A stretch of 64,000 bases of DNA from JAHDFB01 sp965658745 (GTDB lineage: Bacteria > Bacteroidota > Bacteroidia > Chitinophagales > Saprospiraceae), in assembly GCA_965658745.1 (NCBI GenBank), contig CBFHTK010000008.1, forward strand, positions 62,001 to 126,000, written 5' to 3'. The notes beneath the pieces were generated by a model that saw nothing but the letters and a program-made list of their open reading frames with translations, made no database searches and had not been told where the DNA came from. The position numbers and the translations under genes are program-made. The stretch's first letter is position 1. The number at the start of each line of letters is the position of its first letter. This document shows positions 53,751 to 61,789 of this stretch, piece by piece.

Positions 53751-53812
53751 CTTCGGATCCGCTCAGCTACCTTTCTTCGGCTCCGCTGAGCTAACTTGTT
53801 TCGGCTACACTA
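53737..53812. repeat. GC-rich hairpin and 24-bp tandem repeat
   Basis: GGATCCGA (53737-53744) pairs with TCGGATCC (53753-53760). Then two 24-bp units, 53752-53775 and 53776-53799, share TTCGG-TCCGCT-AGCTA with a third partial TTCGGCTACAC. GCTCAGC (53761) and GCTGAGC (53785) can also pair. The region lies between convergent genes and may act as a terminator or be a REP-type element. Confidence 0.7.
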
Positions 53813-53862
53813 TATGCCTACAGTTCGATTTCTATTTTCCTTAGTAAATCACAGAGCATAGT

Positions 53863-54840
53863 CTACTGGTTGCTTACTTTCATCAAGAGCAATGAGCTTA
53901 CGCCAAAAATAGCGGGAACTAATAAGTTGAGCAGCCACATAGCATAACTACTTAATACAAGTGAGGCCTCTTGTTGTGTTATCGAAGCAAATACAAAAAC
54001 AGCAATTGAACCTCTTATTGTAAATTGCAACAGAGGCGTTAACGGCAAAAGAGACTGAATTGCAAATATCAACGCAACTCCTGCTAAATACTGAATCGGC
54101 TGAATCTCGATCCCAAAAGCCAAAAGAATTAAAATGTACTGAGCGGCATAAACAGCATATCTTAACAATGAAAAAATTACGATCCTAATATTAGCTTCAA
54201 AAGTCAAGCGATTCGTTTGACTTTCTAATTGAGAAGGAATCCATTTTTTAATAAAAGAGATCCTAACTAGTTTTCCTACAAGCCAAGGTAATTGCATATA
54301 AGCCACAAATATTGCAATGAGAACGGCAGAACCGAATGCGTAAATGAGTACATCATTGATATCTGCAAAACCAGTTAGAGTCGGCGATAAAATTAAATAG
54401 CCCCAAATACCGATTCCGATATTCACTAGATTTTGTGCTAGACTGCATCGAAAAACGCCTAGAGCTCCGGATACTTGATACTCTTTGGGCAGATAAATAA
54501 CGCGGCCTCCATATTCTCCAATACGACCTGGAGTGACGATGCCCAAACTAATTCCTTGAAAGACATAAAGAAAAGCCTTGCCTATAGTTAGCTTAACAAT
54601 ACCTCTCAAACTTGATTGCCATTTTTTGCTTTCAAGCAACCAATTCAAAGGCATCAATAACACTGCAATGCTAAAAAGCAAAAAGGAGTGCGCTTCATTA
54701 ATCGAACTCAACTCACTAATAAACGAACTAAGTTTGATGTCTCGATAAACAAATCGGTACAGAATAATAGCTAGAATAAGCCAAGCGAATGCTTGGATGA
54801 TTCTACCTCTTCTACTTTTATTTTTGGGGACGCTGCTCAA
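53863..54840 (-). CDS. Flippase-like / lysylphosphatidylglycerol synthase membrane-domain family protein
   Basis: A 325-residue polytopic membrane protein (about eight helices) with the UPF0104/LPG-synthase TM-region pattern: GIVTPGRIGEYGGRVIYL (about 109-126) and a late LTPLLQFTIRG. Such domains form the lipid-flipping part of MprF and related proteins; the catalytic lysyltransferase domain is absent here. Probably moves or transfers a lipid or isoprenoid-linked substrate. Divergent from ruvC, with a 48-bp gap to the chosen ruvC start. Confidence 0.85.
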   Translation of the reverse strand: MSSVPKNKSRRGRIIQAFAWLILAIILYRFVYRDIKLSSFISELSSINEAHSFLLFSIAVLLMPLNWLLESKKWQSSLRGIVKLTIGKAFLYVFQGISLGIVTPGRIGEYGGRVIYLPKEYQVSGALGVFRCSLAQNLVNIGIGIWGYLILSPTLTGFADINDVLIYAFGSAVLIAIFVAYMQLPWLVGKLVRISFIKKWIPSQLESQTNRLTFEANIRIVIFSLLRYAVYAAQYILILLAFGIEIQPIQYLAGVALIFAIQSLLPLTPLLQFTIRGSIAVFVFASITQQEASLVLSSYAMWLLNLLVPAIFGVSSLLLMKVSNQ

Positions 54841-54888
54841 ACTTGCTTTGACTTCGTTTATCTTTACGCAAAAGTAATAGGATTATTG

Positions 54889-55485
54889 ATGCGATTAATC
54901 GAAAACAAGATTTTAGGTGTAGATCCAGGGACCAATCTCCTAGGATACGGAATATTGAAATTTGAAGGCAATCACTTGGAGGTAGAAGCTATGGGAGTAC
55001 TACATTTATCTAAGCATCCTGATCATGTAACTAAATTAAAGGAAATTTTTCTTCAACTTCAAGAAATCATTGAAACCTATTTGCCGGCAACCTTGGCTAT
55101 TGAGGCGCCGTTTTTCGGTAAGAATGTACAATCCATGTTGAAATTAGGTAGAGCTCAAGGTGTTGCGATGTCAGCAGGTATGACTATGGGACTGGATATC
55201 CATGAATTCAGTCCAAAATCCATTAAGAAAGCTGTTACTGGGAATGGGAATGCCTCTAAAGAACAAGTTGCAGCCATGATGGGTCAGATTCTAAAAGTCA
55301 AATTTGTAGATGAATACCTAGATGCAACAGACGCACTTGCCGCAGCAATGACTTTTTACAACACGAAAGATCGTATCAATCTCTCGCCTTCTAAATCTCA
55401 AAATAAAATTCCAAAGTCTAAAGGCAAAAAGCATAGTTCGTGGGAAAGCTTCGTTAAGGAGAATCAAGGAAGAGTCCGAAAATAA
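54889..55485 (+). CDS. ruvC: Holliday junction resolvase RuvC
   Basis: A 198-residue crossover-junction endonuclease that resolves Holliday junctions with RuvAB. Catalytic acidic residues: GVDPGT (Asp near residue 10), AIEAPFFGKN (Glu) and DATDALAAA (two Asp). An in-frame upstream ATG (54793) would add 32 unrelated residues; the ATG at 54889 places GVDPGT correctly. A Lys/Ser-rich C-terminal tail of about 25 residues extends beyond the usual end. Confidence 0.93.
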   Translation: MRLIENKILGVDPGTNLLGYGILKFEGNHLEVEAMGVLHLSKHPDHVTKLKEIFLQLQEIIETYLPATLAIEAPFFGKNVQSMLKLGRAQGVAMSAGMTMGLDIHEFSPKSIKKAVTGNGNASKEQVAAMMGQILKVKFVDEYLDATDALAAAMTFYNTKDRINLSPSKSQNKIPKSKGKKHSSWESFVKENQGRVRK

Positions 55486-55527
55486 AGAAGCTCTTTTTAC
55501 CCTCCCTAACCATTCAAAGAAACTTCC

Positions 55528-57966
55528 CTAGAAGTCAATTCTGTAATAAAACAATGGTAGGAATCCCAATTGATAATCTTCACGTTGAAAGTCAACACTT
55601 GGATCTGGCACATAAGTTAATGTCAAGATATTCCTGGTGTTGAAGATATTGACAAAATCGATCGCTATCTCATGGGTAATTTTATTTGTGTTAAAACGAT
55701 AATTTACTTTTGCATCAGTTCGAAAGTACGGTCTAAATTGATATTCATTTAAATTTTCATTATTCAAGTATACAATTTCTTGATTAGCTACTGATGCGGG
55801 CTCATCTACATCACCATATCTTCTACCTCCAGCAGCAGTAATCTTACCTCCTAAATTCAGCGATGAGCGCTTGAATTTAAATTCTTTTGCAAAGAGCGTG
55901 TTAACTGTGTAGTTACCATTGAATGTTGTATTTCTCCATATGTCATCACTACCTTTATACTCAGCCTTGTACAGAGACGTAGTTACAAGAAAAAAGTAGT
56001 TATTACTAAATGCTCTTTCCATTGTCAACTCGATACCGTAATTTCTACCAATTCCTGTATTTTCCAGTTTGGAAGGAAACAACCTTGAAAATCCAGAGCC
56101 AGCATTAATTAATGAGAAGCCAGATGAAACCATTTCCACTGGAACATTATTCAAATATTGATAATAAGTTTCAATTTTCATCCTTGCCGCTCGCCCGATA
56201 TTCAAGTCATATCCCAATACAGCATGATTGTTTCTTGTAAGCCCCATTCCACTATTATAGGTAGTGACCGATCCATCCGGATTGGAATCTCCGTAGTAGT
56301 ACAGATAATTTGATTGGGTTTGGGAATGAACACCTAAACCAAATGAAAGCTTCTGTCGATCGTCAATTTGATAGGCTAGACCTAGTCTCGGTTCAAATGG
56401 AGACAAGCTATTTTCATTAATACTGTAATAGAGTGCGGTCAAACCACCAGTTGCTGTTAGCTTCTGACTCACGCGATACTTGAATTGCACATAAGGCTGA
56501 ACAAGCACATTGATGGCGTCAGAATTCCACCTAGTTGTGTAAGGACTAAGGTTAACCTGCGATGGGTCTGGATTATCTGGATTTTGGAACGTAACGTTTC
56601 GAACGCTATCGATATAACGTAGATCAAAAGCATCAAAGTTTATCCCTGCTTTCATTGATAATCGTCGGTTTAACTTACGATTGATATATCCGTATGCCGA
56701 GTACTTATTTTCACGAAAAGTGTAATCAAGAATCGGAGGCAAGGAATCGATCACATACATATTATCGACTTCTCGACGTACGATGTAATTGTGATTGGCA
56801 TCAATCTGAGAATGTGAAGCGGCGATACCCACCTTAACAAATGTATTCTCGTCAATTGGTTGAGTATAAGTTGCTCCCACGATTCCCATCCGAGATGAAA
56901 AATATTGATCTCTATCATTACTACCAAAAATTAGAGTTGTGGTGTCAGGCACTAAATCTTCACTTAGTACAATATCGATTGTACTCGTTCCCCCAATTCC
57001 AAAAACAGCTACGTTCGCTCCGTTTTTCAGTGGAAAATTTAGTCTAAATGCACCATCTTGATATTGAGGAATAGCATCAGTACCCACGTTAATTCCTAGA
57101 AATTGGAATAACTGCAGCGTCGAATATCTATACGTTGCAAGGTACGATGCTTTAGATTTCTTTGAGAGCGGCCCTTCCGCCATTAGCTCAGTACCCAAAA
57201 ACCCCAACTGTCCGCTGAATTCGTGTTTCTCATTATTTCCGTTGCGCATGCGTAGATCAAATACACCGGCAATTCCATTTCCATATTCTGCGGGGAAAGC
57301 CCCTGTGAAGAAGTCACTATTCTTTAAAAACTTATTATTGAGAATTGTGACTGGACCACCTCCGGTTCCTGGAATTGAAAAGTGGTTTGGGTTTGGAATA
57401 TTAATACCCTCCAAACGCCACAAAACGCCTTGCGGAGAATTACCTCTAATTATAATATCGTTTCTAGAATCATCAGCACCTTGAACACCTGCAAAATTGC
57501 TTGCCATCCTAGCAGGCTCTCCTCTCGATCCTGCATACCGGTCAGTCTCTTGCACTGAGAATTCACGTGCACTGACTATCGCCATATCATTCACCGTTTC
57601 ACCTGCTTTTCTTGCAACAATCTCAACCTCCGCAATTTCTTCAAAAGCTTCCGACATTTTGACTTCGAGAATATTCTCTTTACCAGAATTGACAATTAAG
57701 TCTGGAAGCACAAAATCTTGATAACCTAAGTAGCTACAAGTCACTACTGCTCGACCAACAAGAACATTGTCAACTCTGAAAACACCTTCCACATCAGTGG
57801 TTGCAGTTTTTTGCACCCCAGACTGGTCTACAACTATAACTGCAACTCCTATCAGTGGGAATTGCGATTCGCTATCAACAACTTGGCCACGAACTGTCTG
57901 TGTTGGCTGTGCATATGCCATGAAGGACATAAGTACTGCGACGCATACTACTAGTAGATTTTTCAT
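55528..57966 (-). CDS. TonB-dependent receptor with carboxypeptidase-regulatory-like domain
   Basis: An 812-residue outer-membrane protein. Signal peptide about 1-20; CarboxypepD_reg-like domain about 23-105 (VRGQVVDSESQFPLIGVAVIVVD); plug domain about 125-230 (RMASNFAGVQGADDSRNDIIIRGNSP, LEGINIPNPNHF); 22-strand barrel to the C-terminal Phe (FYYRIDF). It imports a substrate using TonB/ExbBD energy. There is no adjacent SusD-like gene, so it is not a polysaccharide-locus SusC; substrate unknown. Confidence 0.92.
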   Translation of the reverse strand: MKNLLVVCVAVLMSFMAYAQPTQTVRGQVVDSESQFPLIGVAVIVVDQSGVQKTATTDVEGVFRVDNVLVGRAVVTCSYLGYQDFVLPDLIVNSGKENILEVKMSEAFEEIAEVEIVARKAGETVNDMAIVSAREFSVQETDRYAGSRGEPARMASNFAGVQGADDSRNDIIIRGNSPQGVLWRLEGINIPNPNHFSIPGTGGGPVTILNNKFLKNSDFFTGAFPAEYGNGIAGVFDLRMRNGNNEKHEFSGQLGFLGTELMAEGPLSKKSKASYLATYRYSTLQLFQFLGINVGTDAIPQYQDGAFRLNFPLKNGANVAVFGIGGTSTIDIVLSEDLVPDTTTLIFGSNDRDQYFSSRMGIVGATYTQPIDENTFVKVGIAASHSQIDANHNYIVRREVDNMYVIDSLPPILDYTFRENKYSAYGYINRKLNRRLSMKAGINFDAFDLRYIDSVRNVTFQNPDNPDPSQVNLSPYTTRWNSDAINVLVQPYVQFKYRVSQKLTATGGLTALYYSINENSLSPFEPRLGLAYQIDDRQKLSFGLGVHSQTQSNYLYYYGDSNPDGSVTTYNSGMGLTRNNHAVLGYDLNIGRAARMKIETYYQYLNNVPVEMVSSGFSLINAGSGFSRLFPSKLENTGIGRNYGIELTMERAFSNNYFFLVTTSLYKAEYKGSDDIWRNTTFNGNYTVNTLFAKEFKFKRSSLNLGGKITAAGGRRYGDVDEPASVANQEIVYLNNENLNEYQFRPYFRTDAKVNYRFNTNKITHEIAIDFVNIFNTRNILTLTYVPDPSVDFQREDYQLGFLPLFYYRIDF

Positions 57967-58249
57967 ATTGTTTTGATTATGGATCGGAATAATTTCGTTT
58001 TCTTATTGATCAAAGTATGGTTTAAATCTAAGTTAAAGTGCTTAAAATTCGAGGTTTTTCAACTAAAATCTAGATACTAATAATTCTGATTGTAAGCCTT
58101 TTTCAAGATTGAATAGGGACTTACGTCCAAAATGTATTGCAATTCTTTCACCTTATCACAATAGTAAGAAAAGTTAAGGTGGAGAAAATTGACGTTTAGT
58201 AAAAAATCATATAGAAAATTATACTATATGGGGAATCCAAAGATTCTTA

Positions 58250-59194
58250 TCAAAGAAATCTTCCAAAGGACATACGAACAAAGCCACCTCTTAATCTAGT
58301 ATGGTAAAGCTTCTCTGGAGTTGAGTCTGCAGTATATTCAGCAGTCATCGCTATGTAGTAATCCGAAAAATAGTGGACTATGGAGCCCATAAATCTAGGT
58401 AGTGGTACATATCGAAAGCTACTAGTACGATCAATTTCTTGCATCTCATTGGTATCTTTGCGAACAGAAGAGACAAATTCTACGCCAGTCGTAGCCATGA
58501 TATTGGCACAAAACGACTTATATACTAGAGAATATGAATACCCTCCACCCAACATATACCTGTAAGTATTAACTCTATCAAAATCTAACCGATCTTCCTC
58601 CCACTCTTCCCACTGCGCTTCTGGCAAGTGCCACCAAGTTCCGTCAAACTGCCCAGCCAATAACCAACTGCCAACCGACTTATTCTGCCGCTCAAAAAAG
58701 CTGTAAGCTGCAGACATTGAAAGTTTGTCTTTATTGAAGCCATAAACAAGGAGAGCATTTGCTTGAGCTATATACGCTTCCTTAGGAGCGGCAAATAATC
58801 TATCGAAAGAAGTAATCAAAGACTCTTCAGAAAGTGACACAAATTGAGCATTCAATTGACCGTAAAAGTGCGTAGGATATGCTCTAGCAGTAACGCTGTA
58901 AGTAGCTGGCCTAATACCAGTATTGCGAATATTATCAATGATAGGAACCGATAAAACACTAGAAAGCCACTTATATCTTAATCTAATTCCAGCCAATAGT
59001 GCCTCGTCATGAATTACAAAATGCTCGTCGTTATTCAAAGCTAAGATTGCATTATTATTTCGATACTTTAAGTGCACACCAAAAGTAAAAGTCTCTGCTG
59101 TTTCATCAATATACACACTATCCTTTTGAGCACTTAGAACTACGTAACTAAGAGCAAAAAGCAATACAAATAAGATTTTAAGAAGGGTACTCAT
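58250..59194 (-). CDS. DUF4421-like outer-membrane protein
   Basis: A 314-residue protein with a signal peptide (LFALSYVVLSAQ) and a beta-barrel-like strand pattern ending in a terminal aromatic-leucine strand (FVRMSFGRFL). The N-terminal DSVYIDETAETFTFGVHLKYRNN and repeated aromatic strands fit DUF4421-type Bacteroidota barrels. No function is known. It stands alone between the TonB receptor and rny. Confidence 0.7.
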   Translation of the reverse strand: MSTLLKILFVLLFALSYVVLSAQKDSVYIDETAETFTFGVHLKYRNNNAILALNNDEHFVIHDEALLAGIRLRYKWLSSVLSVPIIDNIRNTGIRPATYSVTARAYPTHFYGQLNAQFVSLSEESLITSFDRLFAAPKEAYIAQANALLVYGFNKDKLSMSAAYSFFERQNKSVGSWLLAGQFDGTWWHLPEAQWEEWEEDRLDFDRVNTYRYMLGGGYSYSLVYKSFCANIMATTGVEFVSSVRKDTNEMQEIDRTSSFRYVPLPRFMGSIVHYFSDYYIAMTAEYTADSTPEKLYHTRLRGGFVRMSFGRFL

Positions 59195-59211
59195 CGATAT
59201 TATATAAACAA

Positions 59212-59247
59212 AGAAGAGACATACACTCTAAGGTACATGTCTCTTCT
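59212..59247 (-). terminator. Terminator of rny
   Basis: AGAAGAGACAT pairs perfectly with ATGTCTCTTCT (11 bp, 14-base loop). On the minus strand it is followed by TTGTTT. It lies 30 bp after the rny stop codon. Confidence 0.85.
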
Positions 59248-59276
59248 GATATTTTGGATTGTCACTATTCAAGCTT

Positions 59277-60938
59277 TTACCTAGCAAATGAAACTGCTCG
59301 CTTTTCACGAATAACAGTTACCTTCACTTGACCTGGATACTGCATTTCATCCTGTATTTTTTGAGATATCATAAATGACAGGTCGTCAGCAAAAGCATCA
59401 GTTACTTTATCACTTTCCACAATTACTCTCAATTCTCTACCAGCTTGCAGGGCATATGCTTTTTGCACGCCTTCATAACCCATTGCCAAATCTTCCAACT
59501 CTCCGATACGCTCTAGGTAGCTCTCTAGGATCTCTCTTCTAGCTCCTGGTCTTGCACCCGAAATTGCATCACATGCTTGAATGATTGGAGATAAAATATT
59601 ATTCATTTCTATCTCATCGTGGTGCGCTCCCACCGCATTACAAACAATAGCATGTTCATTGTGTTTTTCACATAATTTCATACCCAATAAAGCGTGAGAC
59701 AATTCGCTTTCATCCTCTGAGACTTTACCAATATCATGAAGTAACCCAGCTCTTTTAGCCATTTTAGCTTGTTTTGGAGAGAGTCCAAGCTCTGCCGCCA
59801 TAATCGCACAAAGATGAGCAGTTTCGATACTATGTTTTAGAAGGTTTTGACCATAAGAAGATCTGTATCGCATACGTCCTACCATCTTCACTAGATATGG
59901 ATCAAGTCCATGTATGTCAAGATCGATAACCGTTCGTTCTCCAATTTCAACTATCTGTTCATCAAGTTGCTTTTTGGTCTTCGCAACGATCTCCTCAATT
60001 TTTGTCGGGTGTATCCGACCGTCTGCTACTAGTCTTTTGAGTGCTAGTCTACAAACCTCTCTTCGAATTGGATCAAAACTGCTTATCACGATAGCTTCAG
60101 GAGTGTCGTCTACAACGATCTCTGCTCCAGTTGCTGCTTCTAAAGCCCTAATATTTCGACCTTCACGACCGATGATTTGACCTTTGATATCGTCAGATTC
60201 CAAATTAAATACAGAAACTGTATTCTCAATTGTATATTCAGCGCACATTCTTTGAATTGACTGAATTACAATCTTTTTAGCTTGCTTACTAGCGTTTGCT
60301 TGAGCTCTTGTCACAGCTTCTTTCTCAATTGCTAAAGCGGCATTCTGTGCCTTTGCCTTCACTGCTTCAAGTAATTGTTCTTTCGCTTCGTTTTGAGTTA
60401 ATTTTGAGATCGATTCAAGAGCTTTGATTCGTTCTTCATTAGCCGCGTCTAATTCTTCTTTCTTCTTTGCAACTATCTTCAATTGCTTGTCAAGGTTGAT
60501 TTTAATTGATTTTACCTCTGCTTGTTCGCTCTCAAAATTCTCTTGTTCATTCCTTAGCTTATCGCGTTTTGATTGAAGTTCTTTTTCAAGTGACTTAACT
60601 TCAATTTCGCGTTCTTTCAATTGAACTTTATGATCCGCTTTTTCACTTTCAAACTCAGATTTCATCTTAGCATACCGCTCTTTAGCTTCGCTAATCTTCC
60701 TTTGTTTTATTTTTTCATTCTTCTGCTCTGCAGCTGCAGTAATCTTATCGGCTTTAGTTTCCGCTTCGTCTAATTTTCGTTTAGCTGTTAATTCAGCTTC
60801 TTTCAATGTAAGGTCTGCTTTATTATTGATTTCATTGATACGATTCTTATTCAAGTTACGCATCATGAAATAGACCACAAGAAATCCTACTAAACCACCT
60901 ATTAAAAGGCCAGCCAGTAATCCCATTCCTAATTCCAT
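59277..60938 (-). CDS. rny: Ribonuclease Y
   Basis: A 553-residue membrane-anchored endoribonuclease that starts mRNA decay. N-terminal membrane helix about 5-27, coiled coil about 30-210, KH domain about 235-300 (GQIIGREGRNIRALEAATG) and HD domain about 360-455 with LLHDIGKV. The length and order match RNase Y. It follows the zapA gene on the same strand after a 126-bp structured gap. Many Bacteroidota carry rny close to zapA. Confidence 0.94.
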   Translation of the reverse strand: MELGMGLLAGLLIGGLVGFLVVYFMMRNLNKNRINEINNKADLTLKEAELTAKRKLDEAETKADKITAAAEQKNEKIKQRKISEAKERYAKMKSEFESEKADHKVQLKEREIEVKSLEKELQSKRDKLRNEQENFESEQAEVKSIKINLDKQLKIVAKKKEELDAANEERIKALESISKLTQNEAKEQLLEAVKAKAQNAALAIEKEAVTRAQANASKQAKKIVIQSIQRMCAEYTIENTVSVFNLESDDIKGQIIGREGRNIRALEAATGAEIVVDDTPEAIVISSFDPIRREVCRLALKRLVADGRIHPTKIEEIVAKTKKQLDEQIVEIGERTVIDLDIHGLDPYLVKMVGRMRYRSSYGQNLLKHSIETAHLCAIMAAELGLSPKQAKMAKRAGLLHDIGKVSEDESELSHALLGMKLCEKHNEHAIVCNAVGAHHDEIEMNNILSPIIQACDAISGARPGARREILESYLERIGELEDLAMGYEGVQKAYALQAGRELRVIVESDKVTDAFADDLSFMISQKIQDEMQYPGQVKVTVIREKRAVSFAR

Positions 60939-61064
60939 GCTCTTTCGTTATTTTATGTCAATGTAAAAATGATACAACACATCTGTCGTATTCGCCTCTC
61001 CTTGAGGCATTAACTTCATCCAATTAAGGACTTAGCAAGTTAAAACAAAAAAACGCACGAAAAA
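60939..61064 (-). ncRNA. Possible structured RNA or leader between zapA and rny
   Basis: Two consecutive hairpins on the minus strand: GCCTC-AAGGA-GAGGC (61008-60994) and ATACGACA-GATG-TGTTGTAT (60991-60972), then an AU-rich stretch leading to rny. In E. coli the 6S RNA gene ssrS lies directly after zapA, so a 6S-like RNA is one candidate; a 5'-leader control of rny is another. No covariance data. Confidence 0.3.
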
Positions 61065-61349
61065 TTAGTTGACTTGGAGGATTGATTCAAGTTGATTTAA
61101 TGCTTGGTCAAGCTTTTCAGAGGACTGATTAGCTTTCGCTCCCTTTAGTTCAAAGGCATAGGATATTAATACTAGTGTGATCGCATCTTTGAGATTTATA
61201 TGCTCATATTGAGATTGGTACTGCATCACCTTTTTGTTGATCTCTTCTTCTATCAAATGAAGTCTACCCATTTCCACTTCGTTAAGCATCAGCGGAAACT
61301 CTTTACCAGCTATGGTAATTGTCGCTTTTGCAGTGGGAGTTTCTTCCAT
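61065..61349 (-). CDS. zapA: Cell division protein ZapA
   Basis: A 94-residue protein that crosslinks FtsZ filaments at the division ring. It has the ZapA pattern TITIAGKEFPLMLNEVE followed by a long helix (EEINKKVMQYQSQYEHINLKDAI). Length typical. It lies 4 bp downstream of a small coiled-coil gene and 127 bp upstream of rny, all leftward. Confidence 0.9.
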   Translation of the reverse strand: MEETPTAKATITIAGKEFPLMLNEVEMGRLHLIEEEINKKVMQYQSQYEHINLKDAITLVLISYAFELKGAKANQSSEKLDQALNQLESILQVN

Positions 61350-61353
61350 TTAT

Positions 61354-61650
61354 TTATATTGTTTTCAACAAATCCAAACATTCATCTATACTCTCAATAT
61401 GTCTGTTAATCTCTTGTTTCAATTCCACACTTGACATAGACATCTCCTCCTCTCCTACTTTTCGTTTTTGTTCTTCTTTTTGTTCTTCTTCAAAAGCCTT
61501 TCTTTCATTTTTAAAGGCTAGTTGTTGTGTTTTTAATTCAGTCACTTGGTTTTCCAATAAGTCTCGCTCTCTTTCGAGCTGCTTGTTTGTATCCTTTAAG
61601 CTTTGTATCTGCTTGACAATGGCTGATATTCTGTCTTCGTGACTCAACAT
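61354..61650 (-). CDS. Small coiled-coil protein upstream of zapA
   Basis: A 98-residue highly charged coiled coil (LKDTNKQLERERDLLENQ; RKAFEEEQKEEQKRK) with no other domain. The zapA start is 4 bp after its stop, so co-translation is likely. By size and place it resembles ZapB-like or other division-ring coiled-coil partners, but no sequence motif proves this. Confidence 0.75.
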   Translation of the reverse strand: MLSHEDRISAIVKQIQSLKDTNKQLERERDLLENQVTELKTQQLAFKNERKAFEEEQKEEQKRKVGEEEMSMSSVELKQEINRHIESIDECLDLLKTI

Positions 61651-61789
61651 GAAAGTAAATATACGTTTATTTCAGAATATCGCTTATATAGATAGCTCGT
61701 AATATAAGTGTTGTTCTATATATGTATAGCTCGGATTAATAGGACTATTGAAATTAAATCAAAGAACTCGTCCTATCTCAATTATGCGC

